DNA from: Holothuria scabra
Lineage: Eukaryota > Echinodermata > Holothuroidea > Aspidochirotida > Holothuriidae
Length of the DNA: 64,000 nucleotides
NCBI GenBank assembly: GCA_037179385.1
Contig: CM074190.1
Location: forward strand, 8,829,784-8,893,783
Direction of reading: 5' to 3'
The translations under genes and the position numbers were made by a program. Under the pieces are notes generated by a model that saw only the letters and a program-made list of their open reading frames with translations, was not told the origin of the DNA and did no database searches. Every line of letters starts with the position of its first letter. Position 1 is the first letter of the stretch. Shown one piece after another: positions 1 through 11,300 of this stretch.

Positions 1-315
1 TTCTTATAGGTGTGCAAAAGGTCAGACTCCTCATAGTGATTTGAGGTGAGTGGTGGTGTGAGATCGAACTCGCAGGCCTAAAAATTCAAGGCCTGGATTT
101 TGGTACAAGAAGAACTCTGAAATTTTTCTTGAAAGTTGTACTGTGTAAAGGTCTGTAACTTTGGTATATAAAGAGTTTGGAATATTCTCTTTCTATTGAA
201 ACTGACACTTGGCTGTGGCTGACTTAATACTTGACTTTTCCAGGTGCAACACATATTCCTCAAAAACAGGATGCAAAGAGTCTTAAACATAAGAAAAACA
301 CAACATTGAGGGATT
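1..315. other. Left edge, no gene recognised
   Basis: No exon or transposon ends are visible. About 40 bases (around 23-55, containing gtgatttgaggtgagtg) recur inverted at 25573-25613, so part of this edge belongs to a dispersed repeat. Confidence 0.5.
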
Positions 316-572
316 AACCCTTTACCGTTGTTTGGGTCCTTTTGGACCCATGTGGAGAGCTCGGCTGTCACACATCTTTACTGTTTCAAGCAGAGCTCGA
401 AACTGCGAGTAGCTACCCGCAAATTCGGCCACAACAGCGAGAGAGACAATAGTTTAAGGTCACGGGGTCAATGGCCTATGGAAGCCGATGCGGGGCGGGC
501 TACGTCGGCTTTTCCGCCCGATCCCGAGGCGCGCCAATATGCCCCGATCGGAGCACAACGGTAAAGGGTTAA
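316..572. mobile_element. piggyBac-style MITE, copy 1
   Basis: The element is bounded by TTAA on both sides (316-319 and 569-572), with inverted ends CCCTTTACCGTTGT / ACAACGGTAAAGGG. TTAA target duplication and CCC...GGG ends are the hallmark of piggyBac-type transposons. The interior is too short for a transposase, so it is non-autonomous. It contains GC-richer sequence (cccgatcccgaggcgcgcc) and is ~90% identical to the copy at 668-921 in the same orientation. Confidence 0.8.
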
Positions 573-667
573 GCTAAAATATCTGCAACACTCGGCTAAA
601 GGTTTACGTGCACACACGGAGAGACAGTGGCATCATCTTTGCAATAAACACACTCCACAGGCTCTGT

Positions 668-921
668 TTAACCTTTTACCGTTGTTTGGGTCCATTTGGA
701 CCCATGCGGAGAGTTCGGCTGTCACACATCTTTACTGTTTCACGCGGAGCTTGAAACTGCGAGTAGCTACCTGCAAATTTGGCCACAACAGCGTGAGAGA
801 CAATAGTTTAAGGTCACGGGGTCAATGGCCTACGGAAGCCGATGCGGGGCAGGCTACGTCCGCTTTTCCGCCCGATCCCGCGCCAATATGCCCCGATCGG
901 AGCATGACGGTAAAGGGTTAA
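668..921. mobile_element. piggyBac-style MITE, copy 2
   Basis: This is a second copy of the element at 316-572, in the same orientation and 95 bases away, again flanked by TTAA (668-671 and 918-921). The left end has CCTTTTACCG instead of CCCTTTACCG. The interior differs from copy 1 by scattered substitutions and a few missing bases. Confidence 0.8.
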
Positions 922-1639
922 ATAAAATAAGCAATCTTTCTTTCCACTGTCAATGTGATTAAAAATAAAAATAAAAATGTGTTGTACAGTAGATGGGAGA
1001 ATATAGGTCTTGTAAAAGCACAATGAGGGATTAAATGCCAGGTAAGATTATCTCTCTCAAAGAAAAAAAGACATGAAAAGTAAGGACAAACAATTTGATA
1101 TGTCTGTGCCTTTGAAAGCAAGATACACTAGACTGCAAAAACAACAAATGTTATAACTGGTAACCAAACCCCCCCAAAAAGTGAAATATGAAGAAGAAAT
1201 AAAAGAAAATAAAAGATTCAGAAAGGCAAAGAAAACAGGCTATCTTTTACCAATTTTACTCTCTTCTTTGAAAACATGAAAAAGTTACAAAATTGTGAAA
1301 AGAATGAAGTGGTAGACTCCTGATGAATAAAAGAATGTCATGAAAATTTTTGTATTCTCTAACATCACATATTCTTGTCTTTCAAAAAAGAGGTTATTTT
1401 GCGGCTTCGTCTGTTGTGAAATTTCAGGCCAAGACACTGGTAGGTTGTATAATACAGTCACAAAGCTCATTGTTGGGTTATATTTCTGAGAATCATTCAT
1501 TTTGAAAGGTTTGGGGCTTAAATTGGATAGAACTTACAATGGTAGTCATGTCATGTTTTGCTGTCAGAGGTTGTGGTTTAGGATTGTGAAACAAAAGTGA
1601 CAGTACCATTTCATTACACAAATGGAAGTGTGTTTTGGT
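922..1639. other. No feature recognised
   Basis: AT-rich unique-looking sequence. No exon, inverted-repeat element or SINE was seen. Confidence 0.5.
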
Positions 1640-1800
1640 CTTTAGACTTGATACAGTTAGTAAGTTAGAAAGAGATTTACGGCCCAGTTTCGAACCAATT
1701 GGTTCAAGTCAAGCCGGCCACGGCCCTTTTTTCAGTTGTGACTCACTGGCTTGTTTTCCCTACTCCATTGCTTATGCTGAATACTGGCGGCGGAAGCAGG
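1640..1800 (-). repeat. tRNA-type SINE fragment (family D)
   Basis: It shares the family-D body, read here as its complement: ggcccagtttcgaaccaatt, then tttttcagttgtgactcac and ctactccattgcttatgctg. The tRNA-like promoter end is missing; the copy stops at the purine-rich repeats that follow. Confidence 0.65.
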
Positions 1801-1811
1801 GGGATGGGGGG

Positions 1812-1887
1812 GAGGAGACGTCCCCCCTAAATTTCTTAGCGAGGGGACGTCCCCCCCAAAATTCTTAGCAAGGGGACTTCCCCCCCA
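1812..1887. repeat. G/C-tract tandem repeat, three units of ~28-30 bp
   Basis: Three successive units have the form aggggacgtccccccc followed by aaaattcttagc. Each unit contains ggggacgtcccc, which is itself a palindrome. The copies differ slightly in the length of the C run. Confidence 0.8.
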
Positions 1888-2244
1888 AAAAATCAGAGAA
1901 GAAGTAAAAAAAACTTGGGAGCCTTGAACTAATTCAAAGTTGAGACTATAGTTAACCCACCACCGAGCAGAGCAGCCAAAATTGACTTAGCCTATGTTCT
2001 GCCATTGTTTGGCTGATTCTTGTCACGGTTCCCTGCGACCATGCTCTATGCCTGTGACCTAATTTTTGGCTACAAATCATTACAAGAATCTTGCAACCTC
2101 GCCCGGTCTGCAAACCAGGTGTATGTAGTATATCACTTGTCCAGTGAAACCAAACCTTTAGTGTACTAGTATTTTCCCTCCGCGAGAAGTGAAACATTGC
2201 TATTGCCATCACCGGAACCAACAGTTGACCAGTATTCACTCATC

Positions 2245-3677
2245 CATAGGCGTACGAGGCAGGGGAGGGGGACGCAAGGGGAAAGACTGCCCCCCCCCAA
2301 TTTTCTCAAGACCTAAAATTCGGGCAGGGATCTGGAAAAAATTCGAGCAGCCGTTTGAGTCTTAAAACCTGGTTTGTGTCTACTTACACAGAAAACTCGT
2401 AGGCGTGCCCGAATTCCTTCAAACACTTGGCCGAAAAAATAATAAAAAAGCATCATAGTAACGGTACAATTTTCATGAAAACTCTAAAAGATACCAAAAT
2501 TTGCGATCCATTTGGACAGCTTATGAAAAAGCAATTTTTCGTGAGCCTCACTTCATATTCTTGTGTAAACCTTTGCCCGAAATGACACAGTATTCGAGCA
2601 AAAGTGGCAAAAAAGTTCTGGGATATTTTTAATTGCTAGATTACAAGGGGAGAGAGGATGTATACAGTCCCCAAAATTTTGCCCGAACAAATCAATCAAA
2701 AACTATCTTGTGATGCACCATGTTACTTATTGACAATCACCAATAGTCACCAGAAACGTACTTGGTCGAGAGGTATTTGGGCAGCATATGAATGAGATGA
2801 TGATTTTGTACTTTTCAAAATGATCCTCTTAAAATTGTGCGAAACTTTTTAACCTGCAGTGCTGTGGAACCGAAATTCGGGCAATGGTGAACAAATCAGC
2901 GTAGCTTGTTTGCTTACTCATACAAATTAAGTGTGAACAAATCTGCAAGTAAGTCTGCCCACAAATTCATGTAAAAATATCTAGCAACGTGACGAGCCGG
3001 GTTTTTCTCAAATGGCGTTAGTAGAAAAATCATTTATATATATAGTCGGGAGTTCAGGTCGAGTCATATAGACAGTTGTATCAATTCAGTGGAACTGGAA
3101 TTCGGGCAAGGGTCGCAACAGAGTCACAGACATACGGTACCCATGTTTTTAATTCCGTTCTACAGTTTTCCACGGAAAGATGCAAGACCAGGTAATGTTT
3201 TATACATTCCCAGGTGCGGTATATCATTATATTATGAAGCCTTGGGAATTTCGAGGGTTTCTGAAGTTTTTCAATTTTCAAAATTATATTGATGATAATC
3301 TCATGCTGCATGACGTAAAATAGTTTGTAGAACGCGCAAGCAAACTCATTTTCCAATGATTATAGCTTATTGTAGGCATTCAATGGTAAGTGGTACATTT
3401 CATCTGGGAGTTTTCTGACCTTTTTGTAGATTTGCTCATTTTTGGTGAAAATTTTATTGCAAACGAAAGTTCAAAATATCAACGGCTTTGATTCTGCTTA
3501 TAAGCCTGGGAAAGGCCATTTCCGGCTGTCTGAGGGGTTGCGATTTTTCAAAATTTTCTGTACGCTCCACTCCAACCGATGGTGACGCTCCGCTTAGATA
3601 GTTTGGGCAGAGTTACATTTTTTTGGGCAGAGAATCCTCTGCCCACCCCCAAACTTAAATGCTCCCGCATGCCTATG
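2245..3677. mobile_element. 1.43-kb non-autonomous DNA transposon with 8-bp target duplication
   Basis: Perfect flanking duplications CACTCATC lie at 2237-2244 and 3678-3685. The ends are inverted (CATAGGCGTACG / CGCATGCCTATG, imperfect). Eight-base duplications are typical of hAT and P-type elements; the superfamily is not certain. No transposase frame was found. The interior repeats the motif ATTCGGGCA in both orientations (near 2318, 2408, 2876, 3101, with shorter forms near 2577 and 2683), which could be transposase-binding or satellite-like subrepeats. Confidence 0.8.
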
Positions 3678-3999
3678 CACTCATCATCAGGTGAGTCATT
3701 CACTTACAGTAGGCTATTTCCACTACATTTTTTCATCAAATGTAATGTTGCGTAATTGATGACACATGCTTAGGCTTATGTCTTGCGTTATAATTTGTTC
3801 TGTGACAATCAGGTTAGGCTAGGTGAACTTGGACATTATTTGGCCTAGCCTATATGTAGGCCTACGTTAAAATCTGCGTCGGTCAGGAAATAGCCTGTAG
3901 GCTATCTGTGAACGCAAATATTTCGCACATTTTTGTTCATTGAATTCACCATAAAATGTTCCAAAAACAGCTTAGATTGCACGAGAGAGCTTGTAGAAT

Positions 4000-4290
4000 C
4001 TCAGAGCTTCCAGGGCCCTAAGGCGGGCCCTGGACCCACGCCAGTGGGACTTTGCGCTTCGCACTCGTGATGTGCGCTACGTGCACATAGGGTTCGTTTC
4101 AAGAGTCCAACCATTCCATCTTGTTCACTGATTGCCCCCCCCCCTAAATTTTTATGCTTCCCCCGCCACTTATGCTGAACACCAAGCACGATGGTAGCAG
4201 GTTCTGATTTTAAAGTCTTCCCTATGACACGGCCAGAACTCCCAACCTTCCGACTGCAAGTCTGATGCTCTAACCACTTGACCATATAGA
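4000..4290 (-). repeat. GC-rich repeat scrap plus family-D tRNA-type SINE fragment
   Basis: Positions 4000-4140 carry ccctaaggcgggccctggac-like sequence seen again at 18030-18250. From about 4168 a SINE fragment begins (cttatgctgaacaccaagca), and on the minus strand it ends in the tRNA-like head tggttagagcatcagacttg. The A-box-like part (GGTTAGAGC) and a degenerate B box are visible on the minus strand. Confidence 0.65.
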
Positions 4291-4378
4291 CTTGATACAA
4301 GCTCTGCAATGTCTATTTGAGGCTAGTTGACACATATACAGAATAAAGAAGCAGTGAAATGCTGGTGGGCATAGACCC

Positions 4379-4525
4379 TTTTCCAAATAATAATTACAAA
4401 GGATTGTGGGACAGTGCATTGGTTTGTGTCATTTTTGGCCACTGTAATGACATTGATAAAAATGACACATATCAAACAACAGTCCCACAATCCTTTGTAA
4501 TTGCTGTTTGGAAATTGCTCTGTTG
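4379..4525. mobile_element. Palindromic MITE, family B, copy 1
   Basis: Almost the whole element is one inverted repeat: attacaaaggattgtgggac on the left is matched by gtcccacaatcctttgtaat on the right. The arms extend outward to ttccaaa and inward to tgtgtcattttt. Transcribed, it would fold into a hairpin with ~60-bp arms. Related copies lie at 18742-19075 and 61473-61615. Confidence 0.75.
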
Positions 4526-5317
4526 GTTGGGCCCTGCCACAATGTAGAAACTCTGAAACTCTGATCTTCTCAAACCTACAAAATGCCATATTTTGCTGAT
4601 GACAGATGATAGAATAGATTACCTTGAAGGAAATCTTTTCTTCCAACCCAGTTGTTTCCCGTTTCGACTAACCTGCAAAGCACTTGGTTGTAGGTGTGAA
4701 TTTATCATCTTTGCAAAGGTGTCTCACCATTAATGTCATGTGTGTGCACCAAACAGGCTCACCAAGTGATCCCCACATTTTTCAGCCATTTCTGGGGTCC
4801 ACTTTGACATTTCTTTTGCCTACCTGTGCAATGGATATTTGTATTTAATTCAAAACCTGAGCTTAATCTGCTTATTATGGGGTGTGGATTGTTTGTAGCC
4901 ATCTGTTGCACTGGTTTTCAAAATTGTTGCTAAAATTAGGGCTGATGAACTGGAGCAATTTCTCACTGAGACCTGAATGTAGGATTTGTTGGTATTTGAA
5001 CTCTTGTGGATGTGGATCAGAAAAAGAGCTGCAGGATCTTTAAGTGCTTTGTAGAAAGGTGTAGTAAAATGTAGGTATAAATTAATTTTACAGAGATATT
5101 TGTATGGATTTCTTATGAAGGAACTTGGTCAATTAACATTACATTAAAACATGGTGAATCCTTTTTACGGATACAACAACAGTAGCAAAATTTAATTTGC
5201 AACATTGTCAAATGGTAGGATGGTGCCTTGGACATGGAATCAAGGGTGTTTATAAGTGGAGTCTATCCATTTTTTTTTTAATCCATATTTACATTTTAAC
5301 TTTCCTTTTCCTTGCAG
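4526..5317. other. Cyclin C intron sequence, no feature recognised
   Basis: This is the stretch just upstream of the first recognised cyclin C exon. I looked for the missing exons (NFWQSS..., YFKRFYARYS..., ASKVEEFG) here and further left and did not find them. Confidence 0.5.
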
Positions 5318-5373
5318 TGAAGAAATTTGCATATGCTTTCAAAAGTCCAGAATTTCGTTACAAGCCTAACCAA
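5318..5373 (+). CDS. CCNC: Cyclin C exon a (residues ~116-134 of the human protein)
   Basis: The polypyrimidine-rich acceptor ends in cttgcag and the donor is gtatgt. The exon begins with two bases finishing a codon (phase 1 in; a Leu if the missing base is C or T) and then reads KKFAYAFKSPEFRYKPNQ in 18 codons. This aligns with KTRFSYAFPKEFPYRMNH of human cyclin C. It ends in phase 0, fitting the next exon. Confidence 0.93.
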
Positions 5374-8300
5374 GTATGTACTTAATGTAGCCTCCATGGA
5401 TTTATGTATATTTAATATGAGACTACAAAATTGTGAAATATATTTCCTAGAAGAATAAAAATATCTATCATTTCAAGTTTTTGGTTCCTTGCGGTAGCAA
5501 TGGAACCTATGTAGTCAGGTTGGCATGTGTGTGTGTGTATGTGTGTGTGTGTGTGTGTGACACTTGCTTCGGTACACTCTAACTCAAGGGAAGGTTGGAT
5601 GGAACTTGGATTTAGTAAATAGATTTGTCATAGGGAGAAGGTGATCCCTATTGTTTTTGGTGGAGATCAAAGGTCATTTGGGGTCACCAGAGGTCAAAAC
5701 GTAAAAACCTTCTCAACACGATATTTCTAGGTAGGAAACTTGGATAGATGTGATACTTGGTGTGTGGATGTGTTATGGTGTAAGGATGAAATTGGATATG
5801 TTTGGTGAAGGTCAAGGGGTCATCTGGGGTCACCAGGGGTCAAACACTGAAAAACGTTTTAACACAGTATTTTAAGGTAGAAAGGACAGATTTCAAATCG
5901 ATCTGTGTTTGGTTAAGGTCAAAGGTCATCAAGGTCACTGGAGGTCAACCGGCGCTGGAAATGTTATTTAGAAAATCTTGTAAGCTAGATAAAGATAGGT
6001 TCAATATATTTTTTATCTCACCTGGTTTTGCATGCTTATACACCCAAACACCTTAGAAATTTGGCCTTTACGTTCGTTCAGTAATGATTCCTTCGGGTTG
6101 TACACATATTTTGGATCATTCAAAGTTTTAAGAGGGCAATAACTGAAATTTGTAGATTTCACTGAGCACAGGTCACTCTGCATTAAACTGGTCTCTCTGC
6201 CAGTGGAAGCAATGCATGGATTATACATTATGTCTCTTTAATACTGCTGTGCTCTGTGGGGGTAACCTAATCCTCATTCTATTATCACACCCCATTAATC
6301 ACTTGCTTTCTGCTAAACTGCTGAAAAAACACCTTTTTCTGTGTAGAGGTAGCAAACAGGACAAATGGTAGATTGTTTTAAAGTAATAGCAAGTTTTATT
6401 TGAGAGCAGGTAAAAATAAATTGTGAGAGAAATACAAGGGGTGTTTTTCTCTCTCTTACCACATTGTGTATTGTTTATTGGTGATAATATCAAGTTTGAT
6501 TACAAGCATAAATACATATGGAAATGAGGAAATGTTTTTGAAGGATCACCAAGCATTATACAAGTTGAATGTAAGTAAGGCCACAAAAATTTAGTCATTG
6601 ATATCATGTGATATTATAAGTACTAATATATCCCTTGTGAAGATGTTTCAAATATTGAGTATGAGCTTTTGCTTAGCTCTATTTCGGAGACTGGCTGTAC
6701 ATTCTTATAATATCCAGCAAGGAACCACAGTGCCCATTGGGCTCTTGTTTTATGATATAACAGATGTCCCATCTTGCACTGCACTCTCTTAATTACTCAG
6801 TACTATTTAAACATTCTTTTGTCAGTCTATGATAGCAGACTATTGCCTCACTGTATAAATTGTAACCATAGAAACTTCCCTTAATTTATAAAAAGTCAGT
6901 TTTCAGCTTGATTCTTCCATCTTTGGAGAAGAAATTATGACTGACTTGACCAGTCTTTCAGTAATATATTTTATCCAAGGTCATTGGGTTTAGAATCGGT
7001 ATTTTATCAAAAGTACATCAATAATTAGCTTAGCAAGGAATTACCTGCAGAAACGTCACCAGCATAGTGTCAATGTTTGTAAGAAAACATCTTCAAAATT
7101 TCACAATGGCAATTGGTAATCCCTTTTCTAAGTTACAGCATATTCCCAGTGAATTTCTGGTAAAAAGCTTGGATGTTTACTGTTTCTCAGTAGCAGTGCA
7201 TTGTAGGCCTCTTTGATAAGCATGCAAAGCATCCAGAATGTGTCCAGACATGTTCAGGTCATTGACCATACTGCAGAGATCATACTGAGAAATATTCCTC
7301 TGTCAATACTTGGCCGTTGGGCTGTATGTGTTTTGCCTTTTTGCTTGTCTGCTTTCCCAATCGACACCTAGTGTTCAGTGTAATTTCTTTGAGTCATCGG
7401 GGGCCATGTTGCTGCTGTTAAAGGGCAAGATTTTACATCCCTCGTACAAGCATTGCCACTTGGATATGCATATAGGGACAAGGCAAGCAAATTTGACGAA
7501 TTTAGATGAATATTAATTATATCTTATGCATACAGTGTTGCATGTACTCATAACATTATGGCCAATGTTAGTATTCGCATTATTGTCATGTATTTGCCTA
7601 AGATCTTTAAGGTTCCTGCATCATTGAAAACAAAAATATGAGTCTCTTTCTCCTACGTTAGATTAAAGACAGATATTTCCATTGTAGAATTCTTTTTGAA
7701 ATGATTTTAAAATGCAAGAATTAAGCCTGCCAAGTGAGCCAGGGTATTTAGCACTGCACTTAATAAAAAATGAATTTTTACCTTCTTTGGCATGAGGGTG
7801 GGGAATTATTTTAAATCTGGTAGGCTCCCATCAAACCTTCAACCAGCACTTGCTCTTCATACCCTTGTATCTTTGTCTCAAAGTACCTTAACTGTGACTC
7901 ATAGTACCCTAACTTTGTCCCAAAGTACCCTAACTGTGTCTCATAGTACCCTAACTTTGTCTCATATTACCCTAACTTTGTCTCATATTACCCTAACTTT
8001 GTCTCATAGTACCCTAAAAGTTATTCCTAGTGACAACTTGTGAGGTTGCCCAGCTAGGAGAGCTAATTGCACAGCAGACTTAACACCTTGAAATATTGAT
8101 TCAAATGGAATCTTTCTTTCACTATCAACTTAAAGGTTGTTTAGGCTGCTAGGAGAAATTGCGGAAAACATTTCAATTGAATCACGTTTGGAGGCGAAAG
8201 CCTCCCAACACTAAACCCTAGTTTTGGTGCTCACTTTTTACTGTCCTGCCTACATATAAAAAATATAGCATAGTGTTTATTAATGTGGTTGTGCAAGGAG

Positions 8301-11300
8301 AGAGAGAGAACAAGTTAAAATTAATTATTTAATTGAAACCTTTTATGTTGCTCCATACCTGCCTTTAATATATGTAATGCAACATACGAGTTATAATAAT
8401 CTTTTCATTATAAATTTTTTATTTCTGTGCATCACTCAGATTTTAGAATGTGAGTTTTACCTGTTGGAGCTACTGGTAAGTTATATCCTCTGTTACAAAA
8501 ACTTCATAAAGATTGAGTAATGAATGAAGCCATTTTAATGTTGTCAGCATGTGACTATGCAGATATTCTGACATATTTTTGTTTTAATTACTAAAACTTT
8601 GTTTTAGTGCATTCATTCCTGTCTTGTTGATTTAAAATATTTGCCCTGATTTGTCTGCTAGCAAATGTGTTCTTGTGAAAGGGGCTCATTAAGTTGATAT
8701 CGATTACTTAAATGAGAATGTTAAATGGTTACTAGCACATGACAATGCTTATAGTAAGCATAATGAGTCAAGTTTCATGTCCAATAGGTATGGAAAAAGT
8801 TAAAATTTTGAATTTTTGTGGTGTCCTTCTTTTAACAGTTTTATGCATAATTTGCATATGTTTCTGGTCACAAATTTTAAAAAATGATCTGAACCATTAA
8901 AAACAGTTATTTGTATGCAGAATATGGGGACTGTCTAAATTTGACCATTTGTCTTTGGTATGTGTAGAAAACAGGTTTGGAAAAATTTGTTGAACTTCAT
9001 GAACCAACTCAATGAGCTGCTTCAAAGGACACACTACAGAAGCCTGTCAATGAATTGGTCAATTGGTCATTCTTTTCTTGTGAACCACTAAATTCAAAGG
9101 GACTTAGAAAGTAACATGTAGAGGAAAGCAACCTCTTATTTGGAAAACCTAGAAATATGAAGGAAAAGAGTAGACAATGAAAGAAGTATAGACTTTTCTT
9201 GCAGTGGAATTGATAGTCTTATAATTGATTCCATGCCGTATGCAGGCAAGGAATCTATGCGATGGTGATGTCATGTGTGTGCGTGTGTGTGTGTGTTTGT
9301 GACACTTGCTCGTAAACACGATATCTTAAGTTAGGAATGTCAGACACTTTTCATATTTGGTATATAGATTTATCATGTTGAGAGGAAGAACCCTATTGTT
9401 TTTGGTAGAGGTCAAAGGTCATTTGAGGTCACCAGCAGTAAAATTGCAACAACTTCGAAAATAGCTTGTAAACACGATATCTTCAGTTAGGAGTGACCGA
9501 CACTTTTCATATTTGGCATATATATTTGTCATGTTAAGAGAAAGAAGCCTATTGCTTTTGGTAGAAGTCGAAGGTTATTTGAGGTCACCAGAGGTAAAAT
9601 TGTGAAAACTTCGAAAATGGCTTTTAAGCATGATTTCTTCAGATAGAAGTGACTGACACTTCTCATACTTGGTATATAGGTTTGCCATGTTGAGAGGAAG
9701 AAGCCTATAGTTTTTGGTTGAGGTCAAAGGTCATTTGAGGTCACAAGCAGTAAAATTGTGAAAATTCTGTGCCTAAGATGTAAAGAAAAATCTATCAAAC
9801 ACTGTCAATTTGAAAGTAGGTAAGGTATTTAATGGCAAGGAATCACTAAGTCTTTTGACTTTCTGGTTTCTGAATCTAGTCTACATCTGGTTTTCTAGTA
9901 AAAAAGGGTCACTCAAGGCTTAGCAATTTGAAAGCAAATATATGTATCATGTTCAAGAAAAAAAAAACACAAATGGCGTTGAAATGCGCAAAAGATAAGA
10001 TAGTTAATTTATATAAAAATCATAATGATTTAAAGAACATGTGAAAAGAATAGAAAGAGGTAAATTCAAGAAAACAAAATAGAAAAATTCAAAAAAGTAA
10101 AATGATAATTAGAATACTTCATCCAGTGTAGCCCTTTTTGTCAAGTGCAAATGTCAAAAAGTTTTTCAAAGTTTCATGTCATTCATATCATTCTGAAATT
10201 TTATCAAACCCTGGGACTATATAAACTGGGGTAGGCTATTCCTTCTGCAAACTCCCCTGCTGAAGCTGAACACCTAGTAAAATAATAATAATAATAACGA
10301 TGGCAGCAGCAGCAGCGACAATGAGGACCACAACGACAACAATAAATTGAACTTATATAGCACCAAATCAGGAACAAAAGTGTAGCTGTTCCACATTTAC
10401 TCAAAATTGTTGAGTAAATGCCACAGTATCTGAGTCATTCAGTAACAGGTCAGTTTGCATCTAAATCATAAAAATAATTAATTGTCATCATTAGAGCCAG
10501 TACCAAGAGATTGTTCCCTTTTCTTTCAGCCTATATATTTGTTATCTGCTTCAGTAACAATTGATGCAACCAGCCAATGAGCTTTTATTTTTGTTTATCA
10601 TGGTGACTGTGTATATTTGCACTTACAAAGTCTGTGCATGACTCATTATATCAGTGATGAAATGCCACATACTGAGGGCAACAAAATTCTAATTATGATC
10701 CCCAAGATTGGATTAGCATCTGCTTGAAATAAAACTTGTAACTTCAAGATCAAAATAATCAGGTTATAGCCAAAATAAATGTAAGCTGGTTTCCATTACT
10801 TTACTTTTTGAAAATCTTGCAGCATTATGTGGACTGAGGGCCAACATGTAAAAGAGATCCTTGAGTAGCATGTCCTGCCCAAACTGTCTAGCTTTAATGA
10901 GTAATGGGTTTAAAGGAGTACAACAGCTGTTCCAAACAACAATTGAATCTCACCATTTCATCTTATTTCTGTTTCAAGAATCTTTCATGATATTTCAGGT
11001 CATTAAGATTGCAAATTCAAGATGAACCAATCAATTACTCCTTGTAAATTTCACAAATATAAAGAAAAAAATTATTGTCACTTTATTTTCATGAGCAATT
11101 CACAAAACAGAACATTCTCTCACACTATTTTAAGTGGAGGTGATTGCATTTTAAGGGACAAAAGCAGTCACGCCAAACTTATTTTGAAACAACAAAGAGA
11201 CCCTACACTTAGATTTCTTATTTTGCTTTAACATATATTTCATGATATGATTACACTTAAACATTGCATATTAAAGGTAAACCAATGGATTACTTTCCTA

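Noticed and set aside
7870..8018. Interstitial telomere repeat
   Set aside because: The unit is ~22 bp and not TTAGGG-periodic; the CCCTAA word is only a small part of it.
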